A stretch of 64,000 bases of DNA from Acinetobacter brisouioides (GCF_004331075.1 NZ_SJNX01000004.1:62001-126000), one strand, 5' to 3'; shown: positions 51,086 to 61,115, counted from the first letter of the stretch. Numbers and translations: made by a program. Notes: generated by a model from the sequence alone, not told the origin.

Positions 51086-51886
51086 TTATTCGTCATCCAT
51101 CATAGATTGGCTCATACCAACCGTATTGAAACCTGCATCAACATACATGATTTCACCTGTGATACCAGAAGCCCAAGGTGAACACAGGAACAATGCTGCA
51201 TTACCGACTTCATCAATAGTCACATTACGTTTAAGCGGAGAAATTTTTTCGTTCGCATCTAACATTTTACGGAAAGATTTAATCCCAGATGCAGCCAAAG
51301 TACGGATTGGACCTGCTGAAATCGCATTGACACGAATACCATCAACACCCAAGCTAGACGCCAAGTAACGTACGCCTGCTTCAAGTGATGCTTTCGCCAA
51401 GCCCATCACGTTGTAGTTTGGCATTACACGTTCAGAACCTTGGTAAGTCAACGTCAACAGACAGCCCTGACGTACTTGTAACAATGGCTTAGCTGCACGT
51501 GCCATCGCAATAAAGCTATACGCACTAATATCGTGAGCAACGCGGAAACCTTCACGATCAGTCACATCAGTAAAGTCGCCATCCAATGTATGCGCTGGCG
51601 CAAAACCAATTGAGTGAACCACACCGTCTAAACCATCCCAGTGCTTTGCAAGATCAGCAAATGCCTGATCAATCTCTGCATCTACAGCGACGTCACAAGG
51701 AAACACCAATTTTGAATCAAATTGCGCAGCAAATTCATCCACACGTTTTTTTAGTTTTTCATTTGGGTAAGTAAATGCCAATTCAGCACCTTCGCGGTGC
51801 AAGGCTTGAGCAATACCAAATGCGATGGATAGTTTGCTTGCAACACCAGCAATTAAAAAGCGTTTTCCTGCTAATAGTCCTGCCAT
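51086..51886 (-). CDS. fabI: Enoyl-ACP reductase FabI
   Basis: NADH-dependent last step of fatty acid elongation. The 266 residues carry the atypical SDR start [21 protein letters not shown] and the FabI Tyr-X6-Lys site in [19 protein letters not shown], and SIGFAP after VVH. The C-terminal [19 protein letters not shown] is typical. Target of triclosan-type inhibitors in other bacteria. Monocistronic. Confidence 0.96.
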   Translation of the reverse strand: MAGLLAGKRFLIAGVASKLSIAFGIAQALHREGAELAFTYPNEKLKKRVDEFAAQFDSKLVFPCDVAVDAEIDQAFADLAKHWDGLDGVVHSIGFAPAHTLDGDFTDVTDREGFRVAHDISAYSFIAMARAAKPLLQVRQGCLLTLTYQGSERVMPNYNVMGLAKASLEAGVRYLASSLGVDGIRVNAISAGPIRTLAASGIKSFRKMLDANEKISPLKRNVTIDEVGNAALFLCSPWASGITGEIMYVDAGFNTVGMSQSMMDDE

Positions 51887-51984
51887 GAATTTTCTCTCAT
51901 CAAGATGATTTATACATGCATAATGCCAATTCTTCAGGCTTTTAGAAATTGCATAATGCGCCTATTTTTACGATTCACCATAAA

Positions 51985-52010
51985 AAACGCACCTGATTTC
52001 GGGTGCGTTT
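51985..52010 (-). terminator. Terminator after the BI-1 family gene
   Basis: AAACGCACC and GGTGCGTTT arms with an A run on the left side that becomes the U tract of the minus-strand transcript. Confidence 0.8.
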
Positions 52011-52030
52011 ATGCTTAAAAATACATTGCA

Positions 52031-52771
52031 TTAATTACGTGACATACCAATCAGACGTAAAAATGAAATATACATCCAGACCAAAGTCGCCAATAACGCA
52101 ATTGCACATGTCCATTCAAATGCTTGTGGAGCACGTTGAGCGGCTGCACTTTCAATCAAATCGAAGTCTAAAATCAGATTTAAAGATGCAATAACCGCAA
52201 CAAATGCAGCAAAACCAAGGCCTAATACATTACTTTCAAACACATAAGGAATGCTTGAGCTAAAAATCATGCTCATCATCATTTGTACAACGAACACAAT
52301 GCAGATTGCTAACGTTGCTGAAAGTACAATTGCTTTGAATTTTTCAGTCGCGCGAATGATCTGCATTTTATACAGACTAAATAATACCAAGGTAGTGACG
52401 AAAGTTGCCAATAATGCCTGCAACGGTGCACCAGGATATTTAGCTTGAAACACAAAGGAGATCCCTCCTAGAAATGCACCTTCAAACAAAGCATAAGGAA
52501 TTGCGAGTGTACGGGCTGTTTCTGGTTTAAAAGTGGTAATCAGTGCCAAAATAAAACCACCAATCGCACCGACCATGGCACCCACACCAGCCAAACCAAA
52601 ATTCATGCTCATCGCGCAGTAGAAAAAGAACACTAGGCCTAAACCCGCTGCAATACTGGTGAGCATGACTGACTTATTGACAGCACCCTGAATGGTCATC
52701 GGGTGCCGATAATCGCTGTAGGTTTCTACACGCGTTAAAATAGGATTATTACTTTGCATCATTGAACTCAT
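52031..52771 (-). CDS. Bax inhibitor-1/YccA family membrane protein
   Basis: A 246-residue integral membrane protein with seven hydrophobic segments (for example SIAAGLGLVFFFYCAMSM, IGGFILALITTF, LALLATLVWMYISFLRLIG), the layout of bacterial BI-1/YccA proteins. YccA in E. coli modulates FtsH; some relatives are calcium channels. The acidic pair in LNLILDFDLIESAAA matches the conserved DXXI/E part of the last helices. The frame opens with TTG 52798; ATG 52771 (MSSMMQSNNP) is preferred, though neither has a good ribosome site. Confidence 0.87.
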   Translation of the reverse strand: MSSMMQSNNPILTRVETYSDYRHPMTIQGAVNKSVMLTSIAAGLGLVFFFYCAMSMNFGLAGVGAMVGAIGGFILALITTFKPETARTLAIPYALFEGAFLGGISFVFQAKYPGAPLQALLATFVTTLVLFSLYKMQIIRATEKFKAIVLSATLAICIVFVVQMMMSMIFSSSIPYVFESNVLGLGFAAFVAVIASLNLILDFDLIESAAAQRAPQAFEWTCAIALLATLVWMYISFLRLIGMSRN

Positions 52772-52950
52772 TGTTATATTTAAATGGATACCTCTCAATT
52801 TTAATCATTAACGCTGATTGAATATAGATTTTACGATGTATTTTTGTAACGATACTTGTATATTTTATTTTTTAAAATCAATGAATAACCATAAATCAAA
52901 TACCTCGTTCATGCTTATTTAAAATAAAATTCTGCATCTGCATATAACGC

Positions 52951-52975
52951 AAAAAACCGCCCATTGTGGCGGCTT
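52951..52975 (-). terminator. Terminator after the FAD amine oxidase gene
   Basis: CCGCC and GGCGG arms on a six-base loop, with the A run at 52951-52956 giving the U tract on the minus strand. It is about 100 bases after the stop codon. Confidence 0.7.
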
Positions 52976-53072
52976 CGCTTCATTTATTCTGATGTATTCA
53001 GTGACATAAGAAGCAGGTTGCTTTAAATCCAGCTTAAAAATGAAATACATCTGCAGCTTTTATATTCTCCAA

Positions 53073-54548
53073 TTAAAATGAAATCAGTTTGGCCGGGTTA
53101 AAAAAGGCATTAATTTCATAAGCACCTTTTGCCAGAGGAATGGCCAAAGGCGCCAATTCTCGACCAAATAACATGTCTTTATGTGGAATTTTGGTCAACA
53201 TTTCATAATCGTGCGATACACCAATAAAATCATCTGCGATAGCTTTCCCAATCCGTACGGTTTGCGCAACACCATGCCCACTCCAGCCATGTACAGCATA
53301 AATCGGGAAACTCTCACCAAACTTACGGCAGTCTGTTGCACCATTGTAGGTTAAATCAGTTTCACCACTCCACACAAAATCCAGCTCAACGGATTTAAGT
53401 TGCGGAAAGACATGCTGAATCCGTCTTTCTAAATATTGATAAGCACGATGTGGATTCCAGCATCTTCCTGTACCCTCTCCACCAAACAACAGACGGTTTT
53501 TAGACACTCCACGGTAAAAATCGAGCGCAAATTGCGTATCGTAAACTGCATAGCCCGATGGAATAATTTCTTTTAAATCAATTTCCAAGGGTGCTGTGGT
53601 ACAGACATAAGTAAACAACGGAATGGTGGTATGATTATGCGACTCAAGTAATTTAAACGAGGCATGATGTACTGCCAACACGACACTTTTACGCGCCTTA
53701 ATCACACCATGCGTTGTATGCACATAAACACCATCAGCCTGCGTTTTTAATTCTATAACTTCTGTCTGCTCAAAAACCTGACCACCATTTTTAGAGAAGC
53801 CATAAATTAAACCACGAGTCAGTGCCAACGGGTGAATTTGCCCACCGAGGCTATCAATTAGCCCACCATGATATGCTTCGCTGTTTACATAGTTATGTAC
53901 TTCATGTTTCCCTATAATTTTGGTGTGATCTTCACCAAGAAACTTACGTGCATCTGCACCTTGGGTCAGTGCAATCAAATGCCCTTCGTGTACTGCGGTT
54001 GTGATATGCCCGCGCTTGCGGTCAAGCCCCAAATCATACTGATCAATAATGTCATCAATGAGTTGCATGGCTTCATCGGCGGTAAAACGCCAGAGTTTTT
54101 TGGCATCTTCCACACTCATATGCTGCAACATTTCGGAAGCTTCCCAACGTGCCAAACCTGGGGTAAGTTGCCCACCATTTCGTCCTGAAGCTGCGCTGCC
54201 AATTCGGTTTTTTTCCACCAAAATGGTATCAATACCGAGTTCAGACAAATGCAATGCTGTAGATGATCCCAGTAATCCACCACCAATCACAACAACATCA
54301 CATTCCTGATCCGATGCTAAGGTGTCGAACGAGTGCCATTCTGCCAGTGAACTTTCATAATAATTGGCAGGTTGATCAATATCGGCACACTCAGGATTTA
54401 ACCAAGTCCATTCCTTATCGAGTTGGTTATGAATACTTCGCTTATATTCAACATCCTCTAAAATAAGAGGTTTATCTATCTTTTGCATGTCGGACTCCAA
54501 ATCTAGAATTTGCTTTTTTGATTGAGAGTTTTCTTCAAGAGGGTTCAA
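53073..54548 (-). CDS. FAD-dependent amine/amino acid oxidase (DAO family, PuuB/OrdL-like)
   Basis: A 491-residue flavoenzyme. After a 70-residue head comes the FAD motif VVVIGGGLLGSSTALHLSELGIDTILVEK and GSAASGRNGGQL, as in gamma-glutamylputrescine oxidases and related DAO enzymes. The C-terminal WSGETDLTYNGATDCRKFG and VHGWSGHGVAQTVRIGKAIAD fit this group. The substrate cannot be read from sequence; no puu genes lie nearby. The N-terminal extension (before about residue 75) is longer than in many relatives. A 23-base perfect inverted repeat lies 141 bases upstream. Confidence 0.85.
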   Translation of the reverse strand: MNPLEENSQSKKQILDLESDMQKIDKPLILEDVEYKRSIHNQLDKEWTWLNPECADIDQPANYYESSLAEWHSFDTLASDQECDVVVIGGGLLGSSTALHLSELGIDTILVEKNRIGSAASGRNGGQLTPGLARWEASEMLQHMSVEDAKKLWRFTADEAMQLIDDIIDQYDLGLDRKRGHITTAVHEGHLIALTQGADARKFLGEDHTKIIGKHEVHNYVNSEAYHGGLIDSLGGQIHPLALTRGLIYGFSKNGGQVFEQTEVIELKTQADGVYVHTTHGVIKARKSVVLAVHHASFKLLESHNHTTIPLFTYVCTTAPLEIDLKEIIPSGYAVYDTQFALDFYRGVSKNRLLFGGEGTGRCWNPHRAYQYLERRIQHVFPQLKSVELDFVWSGETDLTYNGATDCRKFGESFPIYAVHGWSGHGVAQTVRIGKAIADDFIGVSHDYEMLTKIPHKDMLFGRELAPLAIPLAKGAYEINAFFNPAKLISF

Positions 54549-54688
54549 TAGTTAGAAAACCAAAGAAACTATAGAATAGTGAAAAGCTGTTTTATGAAGT
54601 TCAGAAATAAAAGAGAAGTGTACTGAACCAATCAACCACTCATTTTTTAAGGGTTTCAACTTGCCTGACTGTCTCCATACATCTCAAT

Positions 54689-54711
54689 GAAATAGCATTG
54701 AATGCTATTTC
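54689..54711. promoter_or_regulatory. Perfect 10+3+10 inverted repeat, possible operator
   Basis: GAAATAGCAT and ATGCTATTTC around TGA. It lies 141 bases upstream of the FAD oxidase start. No T run on either side, so a binding site for a dimeric regulator is more likely than a terminator. Confidence 0.45.
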
Positions 54712-54928
54712 TTGCGGCTTAAAGTATCCTGTAAATTTGAGTGTTTATTGCAAATGGAGCAATTCATATGCCAGTAGTCCACCAACATTTGCTGTGATTT
54801 GGTTTCGCTTGACTGACACTCAAAAATCACTATATGGCTCTATATTGTCGTATTTACATAGAATTTTCCATATATGACAATATTTTTATAGATACAGACA
54901 ACCGCTCAGCCGACTCAATCTCCACAAA

Positions 54929-54956
54929 AAAGCCTGTCATCGAAAAGACAGGCTTT
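54929..54956 (-). terminator. Terminator after orn
   Basis: AAAGCCTGTC and GACAGGCTTT arms on an ATCGAAAA loop; the A run at 54926-54931 supplies the U tract on the minus strand. Confidence 0.85.
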
Positions 54957-54977
54957 GACAGACTTCAATCATCTGAA

Positions 54978-55532
54978 TTACTTGTTCATAATAAAGAAAT
55001 ATTCACGATAATATTTCAATTCACGAATTGAATCACGAATATCATCTAAAGCCAGATGTGAAGCTTCTTTTTTCAAGCCAGACATAATTTCAGGGCGCCA
55101 GCGTTTAGCCAACTCTTTAACAGAAGAAACATCCAAATTACGATAATGGAAGAACTGTTCTAATTCAGGCATTAAACGGTGTAAGAAACGGCGGTCTTGG
55201 CAAATCGAGTTACCACACATTGGCGATGCTTTAGCATTGACCCATTTTTTCAAAAATTCGATGGTTTGCACTTCAGCATCACGCGCCGTGAGCTGACTAC
55301 GACGCACACGATTAATAAGACCAGACTGCCCATGCTGACGAGTATTCCATTCATCCATCGCATTAATGACAGGATCAGATTGATGTATCGCGAGCACAGG
55401 CCCTTCCGCCAGCACGTTCAAATGATCATCTGTAATAATTGTTGCAATTTCAATAATTTGATCATTATCTGTATCGAGACCTGTCATTTCAAGGTCAATC
55501 CAAATTAAACGTGTATCAGGGGTGCTGCTCAT
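54978..55532 (-). CDS. orn: Oligoribonuclease
   Basis: A 3'-5' exonuclease that degrades di- to pentaribonucleotides, including pGpG from cyclic di-GMP breakdown. The 184 residues from ATG 55532 ([20 protein letters not shown]) match Orn length; the frame opens 33 bases earlier. The DEDDh residues are visible: Asp13 and Glu15 (WIDLEMTG), the Asp in CQDRRFL, and the final His/Asp in [15 protein letters not shown]. Its cyclic di-GMP link is relevant because two diguanylate cyclases are encoded in this window. Divergent from rsgA, also a common pair. Confidence 0.96.
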   Translation of the reverse strand: MSSTPDTRLIWIDLEMTGLDTDNDQIIEIATIITDDHLNVLAEGPVLAIHQSDPVINAMDEWNTRQHGQSGLINRVRRSQLTARDAEVQTIEFLKKWVNAKASPMCGNSICQDRRFLHRLMPELEQFFHYRNLDVSSVKELAKRWRPEIMSGLKKEASHLALDDIRDSIRELKYYREYFFIMNK

Positions 55533-55652
55533 CGAGTCAATTCTTGTCTGTTTAAAAATTCTCATCTTAGCAAATTTCTTGCAACTTCGCTGTAATTCAT
55601 CAGGGCTTCATGCTATTTTTGCCATTCTCTTGTGTTGGTCTTTAGGATATGC

Positions 55653-56711
55653 ATGGCTCTCATCCGTAAACGTCGCTTAACTGAGCAACAACAGCGACGG
55701 ATTCAAAAACAGCATCAATCACGCCAAGAAGATATTGATACATCAAATGATCTCGAAGGCCTGGTGGTGCAACATTATGGACGTCAGCTAGAAGTCAAAG
55801 CATTATCAACTCCTGAACCACACCCTGAAAAACCGCCTGTTGCTGAAGGTGAACCTGAACCCTTCTGGAAACCGATTGAACTGGGGAGTGTCTGGCGTTG
55901 TCATACACGTACCAACCTCGAATTGCTGGTTACAGGCGATCGGGTCAAATGGCAAGCCGACCCCAATACTGGTTTGGGCATTATTACCGCAATTCACCCA
56001 CGTCAGTCTTTACTGACCCGCCCTGACCGTTATCATAAAGTTAAACCTGTTGCTGCCAATGTCAGTCTGATTGTGGTCGTATTTGCTGCCTTGCCTGAAC
56101 CTGCACCAATGCTCATTGACCGTTATTTGGTGGCATGTCAGAACGCCGAAATCCCAGCGTTACTGGTACTCAATAAAACCGATTTATTAAAAGAAAATGA
56201 CCCTATCTTAACACTGGTCACAGAATATGAAGCATTAGGCTATGAAGTGGTGCAAACTTGCCTAACAGGCGACATTTCAACTCTAGTACAGCGCTTAGAT
56301 AATGAAACCGTCGCATTCGTTGGGCAATCTGGGGTTGGGAAAAGCTCACTGATTAATATCATTGCACCTGAAGCCGCACAAAAAACCAATATCATTTCGG
56401 AAAACTCAGCTCTCGGTCAACACACGACCACATCAACCCGTCTGATCAGTTTTGGTGAAACAGGCGCATTGATCGACTCTCCTGGAATTCGAGAATTTGG
56501 CTTATGGCATCTCACGTTAGATGCTGTTGAACACGGTTTTCCTGAAGTTGCCAATTTACTCGGTTCTTGTCAGTTCCGTAACTGTACGCATAAGCATGAG
56601 AAAAACTGTGCACTGCGACAGGCAGCCGATGCAGGTGAAATTTTACCTCGCCGTCTGGAAAGTTTTTTACGTTTATGCGACGAGATTCAAGAAGCGCAAC
56701 AAAAAAATTAA
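55653..56711 (+). CDS. rsgA: Ribosome small subunit GTPase RsgA
   Basis: Circularly permuted GTPase of late 30S assembly. With ATG 55653 (AGGAT four bases before) it has 352 residues. Order of motifs is the permuted one: G4 VLNKTDLL, then G1 GQSGVGKSSLI, G3 DSPGIREFG, and a C-terminal zinc knuckle CQFRNCTHKHEKNC. An OB-fold domain precedes the G domain. Divergent from orn. Confidence 0.95.
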   Translation: MALIRKRRLTEQQQRRIQKQHQSRQEDIDTSNDLEGLVVQHYGRQLEVKALSTPEPHPEKPPVAEGEPEPFWKPIELGSVWRCHTRTNLELLVTGDRVKWQADPNTGLGIITAIHPRQSLLTRPDRYHKVKPVAANVSLIVVVFAALPEPAPMLIDRYLVACQNAEIPALLVLNKTDLLKENDPILTLVTEYEALGYEVVQTCLTGDISTLVQRLDNETVAFVGQSGVGKSSLINIIAPEAAQKTNIISENSALGQHTTTSTRLISFGETGALIDSPGIREFGLWHLTLDAVEHGFPEVANLLGSCQFRNCTHKHEKNCALRQAADAGEILPRRLESFLRLCDEIQEAQQKN

Positions 56712-56803
56712 GTTTGTTGAGATTTACCCTTGAAGCGAGGTTTTTGATCACTATTAATATAGGCTATACTCTAGCTCAATTTCTGATGGTTATAAGGTGA
56801 ATT

Positions 56804-57214
56804 GTGGAACGTTGGTTTGAATTCATGGGGAATCACCCCTTTCTATTTGGTATTCTTGCCGTTCTTATCGTATTGTTTTTCGTATTTGAAGGACGACGCA
56901 GCGGCCGAAAAATCTCACCACAATCCCTTGGTATTTTAGTCAAAGTTAAAAATGCCATTCTCATCGATTTACGTGATGCTAAAGATTTCCGTGATGGGCA
57001 TATCAGCGGTAGCCGTAACATTCCGTACAGCCAACTGTCTAGCCATATTGAAGAATTGAAAGGCTCAGATCGTCCATTGGTCTTTATTTGCAATTTAGGT
57101 CAGGTTGCGGGAAGTGCGTTACAACAGGTTGGACACACTGACAGCTATCGTTTAGATGGTGGTGTTTCCAACTGGAAAGCACAAGGTTTACCACTTGTAA
57201 AAGCAAAAAAATAA
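56804..57214 (+). CDS. yibN: Membrane-anchored rhodanese-like protein (YibN-like)
   Basis: A 136-residue protein with one N-terminal helix (FLFGILAVLIVLFFVFEG) and a rhodanese domain (ILIDLRDAKDFRDGHISGSRNIPYSQ). The active-site Cys is kept in FICNLGQVAGS, but the loop lacks the basic residues typical of thiosulfate sulfurtransferases, so the substrate is unclear. It is followed by grxC and secB, the same order as yibN-grxC-secB in E. coli. Start is at GTG 56804. Confidence 0.85.
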   Translation: MERWFEFMGNHPFLFGILAVLIVLFFVFEGRRSGRKISPQSLGILVKVKNAILIDLRDAKDFRDGHISGSRNIPYSQLSSHIEELKGSDRPLVFICNLGQVAGSALQQVGHTDSYRLDGGVSNWKAQGLPLVKAKK

Positions 57215-57230
57215 TTCTGAGGAGAATACG

Positions 57231-57485
57231 ATGACTGAAGTAGTAATCTATTCAACAACCGTTTGCCCATACTGTGTTCGCGCAAAACAGTTACTCGAAC
57301 GCAAAGGCGTGGCATATAAAGAAATCAATCTTTCCAATGAAGCACCTGAAGTGCGTGTGGAATTGATGCAGCGCACCAACCACCGTACTGTGCCACAAAT
57401 TTTTATTAATGATCAATTTATTGGTGGGTTTGACCAGCTTTACGCTTTAGAGCGTGAAGGTAAACTTGACCAGTTACTGGCATAA
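57231..57485 (+). CDS. grxC: Glutaredoxin 3
   Basis: An 84-residue dithiol glutaredoxin with CPYC at 12-15, the cis-Pro region RTVPQIFINDQFIGG and the GSH-binding GGFDQLYALE. GAGGAG stands close before ATG 57231. Reduces disulfides at the cost of glutathione; part of the yibN-grxC-secB unit. Confidence 0.96.
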   Translation: MTEVVIYSTTVCPYCVRAKQLLERKGVAYKEINLSNEAPEVRVELMQRTNHRTVPQIFINDQFIGGFDQLYALEREGKLDQLLA

Positions 57486-57509
57486 TTTCTATCACACTAA
57501 GGATTTAAA

Positions 57510-57962
57510 ATGAGTGAAGAACAACAAGCTCAGTTGGCTCTAGAGCGTATTTATACTAAAGATGTTTCTTTTGAAGTTCCTGGCGCACAAGTTTTTACCC
57601 AAGAATGGCAACCAGAATTAAATATCAATCTTTCATCTGCTGCGGAAAAAATTGACCCAACTCACTATGAAGTTTCATTAAAAGTGGTTGTGGAAGCGCA
57701 AAATGCAGGTGAAACCGCATTTTTAGTGGATGTGACTCAATCAGGAATTTTTCTGATTAGTGATATTGAAGATGAACGTCTTCCTTACATTTTAGGTGCA
57801 TACTGCCCAAATATTTTGTTCCCATTCTTGCGTGAAGCGGTGAATGATCTTGTCACTAAAGGTAGCTTCCCTCAATTGTTGTTGACTCCAATCAACTTCG
57901 ATGCTGAATTTGAAGCGAACATGCAGCGCGCACAATTAGCTGCTACTGAAGGTCAAGCATAA
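57510..57962 (+). CDS. secB: Protein export chaperone SecB
   Basis: Cytosolic tetrameric chaperone that holds precursors unfolded and delivers them to SecA. The 150 residues have the family start ([21 protein letters not shown]), the conserved [28 protein letters not shown] and the [31 protein letters not shown] end region. An AAGGA site precedes ATG 57510. SecD, SecF and YajC are encoded elsewhere in this window. Confidence 0.97.
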   Translation: MSEEQQAQLALERIYTKDVSFEVPGAQVFTQEWQPELNINLSSAAEKIDPTHYEVSLKVVVEAQNAGETAFLVDVTQSGIFLISDIEDERLPYILGAYCPNILFPFLREAVNDLVTKGSFPQLLLTPINFDAEFEANMQRAQLAATEGQA

Positions 57963-57975
57963 GTTTTGCTCTAAA

Positions 57976-58015
57976 ATATAAATAAAAGCCACGCTCTGTG
58001 TGCTTTTATTTATAT
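57976..58015 (+). terminator. Hairpin terminator after secB
   Basis: ATATAAATAAAAGC and GCTTTTATTTATAT form a 14-base-pair stem just after the secB stop. The T-rich descending arm takes the place of a separate U run. Confidence 0.65.
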
Positions 58016-58192
58016 ATACGAGTTAGCAATATAATTATTATTATGATTGTGACTATATTCACACTCTATTGCTTTTACACGAACAAATATTATTCATTAT
58101 TACAAATATATCCATTACAATCACTGTATAGAAATAGATCCATGGATGCGTGGCTATAAATACATTTTTCGTCTAGGTCAAAATAAATTAGA

Positions 58193-59563
58193 ATGTCTAG
58201 TACCTCCATACGTACTCTTGATTCCACAGAGCTTTTATCCTTAGTAAGCCAGCTGACCGATGCGATTCAGCAAAACATTACGCCAAGTGTGCTCTTAGAA
58301 TATTGCTGTGCACAACTACAGACCAGTGAAGCATGGTTATTTGAACAATATCACCTCTGGGATGAATGCCATTTTTTTCACACGCCTGACAGCTCATTTT
58401 CAGAAGATGAGGGTCAAGTGCATATTTCCAAGCACGAGTTTGAGTTATGTCATCCTTATATTGCGATGGCATCAACAAGTGATTCTTCATCAAATTACTG
58501 TTCACAGCTCACCTTTAAACTCACCACACGTGAAAATCTAGCCAGTATTTATTTATATTTAGAATTTAGAATGCCACAACCGCAAGCATTGTTCACAAGT
58601 ATGGAGTTTGTGCTGTTTCTCAACATTGTCCGTTTGTATTTTTCAGAACGGGCGAGTTTTAAAAATAATTTTTTTCACTCTTTAAATATTAGCGAGTTTT
58701 ATCAAGATATTGTCGATGATGCGCCTGTCATGATTTACGCACTCAATGAACAGCAACGAATTGTGATGTGGAACAAACAATGTGAACAGGTCTTTGGCTG
58801 GTCAAAACAAGAATTACAACAATTTGAGCAACCATTAAAACTGTTCTATCCAGATAAAAAATACAGAGATCGAGTCTTAAAACAAAGCGCACAAAATACA
58901 GGCTCAAAAAAACTCAAAGAATGGAATCCGCTACACCGCGATGGCAGTATGCTCACCACACTTTGGGCACAGTTACTCTTACCCGACCAAACCACCCTAA
59001 ATTTCGGTATTGATATTACTGAACAGCGTAAAGCTGAAAAAATTCTCAAAACCCGCGCCCGTATTGATGGGCTAACTCAATGCTTTAACCGTGATGAAAT
59101 TTTGCATCAGCTAGAAGAACTACTCAAAGATAGTCAAAACCAGTCCCAAGACTTGCCTTTTTGTGTATTCATGTTGGATCTAGACCATTTTAAAAGCATC
59201 AATGATACTTGGGGGCATTTGGCAGGTGATGAATCCTTGATTCACTTTAGCCAACTCCTGCGCTCTTATCGCAAACAAAATATGACTGTTGGACGTTTTG
59301 GCGGTGAAGAGTTTTTACTGATCATGAAAGTTTCGTCGTTGGATGAAGCTATGGAATTTGACAGCAGACTCAGGGCAACCCTGCAAAACCACCCGTTGAT
59401 GTATCATGATCAGACCATCAAACTCAATTACAGTGCAGGTGTCGTGCTGATTGAGCAAGGATGCTGTAATTTAACCCACCTGCTGACCAGTGTTGATCAA
59501 GCTTTATATCATGCAAAAAAAACAGGTCGTGGACGTACCATTCAAGCTGAAGAACATTTTTAA
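58193..59563 (+). CDS. PAS-GGDEF diguanylate cyclase without an I-site
   Basis: A 456-residue protein. The first 165 residues look like a divergent GAF-like or unknown sensor domain, then a PAS domain (about 170-285, starting SEFYQDIVDDAPVMIYALNEQQRIVMWNKQCEQVFGW), then a GGDEF domain with GRFGGEEF. Five residues before GGEEF stands KQNM rather than RxxD, so the product-inhibition site is missing. No membrane helix. Predicted to make cyclic di-GMP in response to a cytosolic signal. Monocistronic; it begins 230 bases after secB. Confidence 0.87.
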   Translation: MSSTSIRTLDSTELLSLVSQLTDAIQQNITPSVLLEYCCAQLQTSEAWLFEQYHLWDECHFFHTPDSSFSEDEGQVHISKHEFELCHPYIAMASTSDSSSNYCSQLTFKLTTRENLASIYLYLEFRMPQPQALFTSMEFVLFLNIVRLYFSERASFKNNFFHSLNISEFYQDIVDDAPVMIYALNEQQRIVMWNKQCEQVFGWSKQELQQFEQPLKLFYPDKKYRDRVLKQSAQNTGSKKLKEWNPLHRDGSMLTTLWAQLLLPDQTTLNFGIDITEQRKAEKILKTRARIDGLTQCFNRDEILHQLEELLKDSQNQSQDLPFCVFMLDLDHFKSINDTWGHLAGDESLIHFSQLLRSYRKQNMTVGRFGGEEFLLIMKVSSLDEAMEFDSRLRATLQNHPLMYHDQTIKLNYSAGVVLIEQGCCNLTHLLTSVDQALYHAKKTGRGRTIQAEEHF

Positions 59564-59640
59564 GTTAACAATTTTCTATCACATTGGGCAGAAAAGCGCT
59601 CTATGATCTAATTTTGTACAACAATAAGGTTTTTTTAAAT

Positions 59641-60942
59641 ATGGCAAATTCAGCAAACTCCCCGACTCGGCGTTTTTTAAAACTTGCAGGGATGACAGCG
59701 AGCATTGCCACCAAAACAGTTTCAAATAGCCTGCGCAGCCTAAATGCAGATCAAGACCAAAAAGATGCGGCCAAGTCTAAACTTTTTAAGGAAATTGGAA
59801 TTCAAATTGCCGATACTCTCGGACAAATGAAAGGCGCGGTCATGAAAGTGGGGCAAATTGCCTCACAATACAAAGATATTTTCCCTCCCGAAGTTGCCCA
59901 AGCCATTAGTAAATTGCAACGCCAAGCCCCTGCCATGCCTTTTGCTGAAATTAAAATGCAGGTGGAATCAGAGCTAGGACAACCACTTGAAAAGATCTTT
60001 ACTGACTTCAGTGAAACACCTTTTGCCGCAGCATCAATCGGGCAAGTGCATCGGGCGACCCTAAATAACGGTCAAGACGTGGTGGTCAAAGTCCAATATC
60101 CTGGCGTTGATCATGCCTGTGAGAGTGATCTGAAACAGATTCGGCTGGCGCTACGCATGATGGGAATGCTAAAAATTGATAAAGATTTGCAAGATCAGTT
60201 ATTTACTGAAATTCAAGAAAGCCTTGCCAATGAACTCAACTATGAACTTGAAGCACAAAATCTTGAGATTGCACGAGCATTCCATCAAAAACTAGACTCA
60301 AGAGTTATTATTCCACAAGTATTTAAACAATACTCGACTCGGCATATTTTAACCCTCAGCTTTGAAGCAGGTGAGAGTATTGAACATGCCAGTACATGGT
60401 CACAAGAGCTACGGAATGAGTTAGGTAAACGCCTGTTTACGGCTATGGGACAGGAAATTTTTTATTTAAAACGTTTTCACTGCGACCCGCATCCTGGCAA
60501 TCTGGCATTTCGTCCCGATGGCAGTGTGGTCGTTTATGACTATGGCGGTGTCAAACAGCTCAGCACTGAGCAGGTGCAGTATTTCAAAAAACTGATCTAT
60601 GCTGCCAGACAGAGCAATATTCTCGAACTGGAAAATGCCCTCACGGAGTTACAAGTCCTGACCGAAAAACAGCGCTTTCCAAACGAGTTGTATCATGATT
60701 GGTTAGAAATTCTATTACGCCCGTTAGTTCAGCATTATGACTTTGCAGAAAACAGCGCACATCATGATGGAATGTTACTCATGAAGGCTTCTTTAAAATA
60801 TTGGGATATTTTTAAGCCTTCGCCAAATACCTTAATGTTAAACCGAACCTTTACAGGACATTACTGGAATCTTGTACATCTGAAGGTAAAAGATGATCTC
60901 AACAGCCTATTTCATGAGCTAATTCCTGATAACATGTCATAA
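59641..60942 (+). CDS. ABC1/UbiB-family kinase-like protein
   Basis: A 433-residue protein of the AarF/ABC1/UbiB family. The KxGQ motif is in MKGAVMKVGQIASQYKD, the Ala-rich loop is FAAASIGQVHRATL, and catalytic-like stretches HCDPHPGNLAF and VVYDYGGVKQ are intact. Such proteins are atypical ATPases linked to ubiquinone and lipid metabolism; this one is shorter than UbiB and lacks clear C-terminal membrane helices, so it is probably a paralogue. ATG 59641 is preferred over an upstream in-frame ATG because the family start (ANSPTRRFLKLAGMTASIA) follows. Confidence 0.85.
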   Translation: MANSANSPTRRFLKLAGMTASIATKTVSNSLRSLNADQDQKDAAKSKLFKEIGIQIADTLGQMKGAVMKVGQIASQYKDIFPPEVAQAISKLQRQAPAMPFAEIKMQVESELGQPLEKIFTDFSETPFAAASIGQVHRATLNNGQDVVVKVQYPGVDHACESDLKQIRLALRMMGMLKIDKDLQDQLFTEIQESLANELNYELEAQNLEIARAFHQKLDSRVIIPQVFKQYSTRHILTLSFEAGESIEHASTWSQELRNELGKRLFTAMGQEIFYLKRFHCDPHPGNLAFRPDGSVVVYDYGGVKQLSTEQVQYFKKLIYAARQSNILELENALTELQVLTEKQRFPNELYHDWLEILLRPLVQHYDFAENSAHHDGMLLMKASLKYWDIFKPSPNTLMLNRTFTGHYWNLVHLKVKDDLNSLFHELIPDNMS

Positions 60943-61021
60943 ATCTCTTCTAGAATAAATCCATCTACTCAAAATTGGTTCATCTGATTTTAAACGAGTT
61001 GATTGAAACTCAATTTATTGC

Positions 61022-61060
61022 GAAGCCTAAAATCTATCCTCCTTTTAGGCTTCTTTTTTT
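61022..61060 (+). terminator. Terminator after the ABC1 gene
   Basis: GAAGCCTAAAA and TTTTAGGCTTC arms followed by a run of seven or more T. Confidence 0.88.
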
Positions 61061-61115
61061 ATGTGTCAGAACAATGCTATGCTTCGCTGTATTTTGAAAA
61101 ATCATCGAGGTTACT

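Larger units (their letters stand above)
54549..54977. other. Intergenic region with inverted repeats
   Basis: A 429-base gap. It holds the perfect dyad GAAATAGCAT-tga-ATGCTATTTC (54689-54711), a second inverted repeat ATATTGTC (54842-54849) with GACAATAT (54876-54883), and the orn terminator at its right end. Short ORFs on the plus strand have no ribosome site and no recognisable product. Confidence 0.5.
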
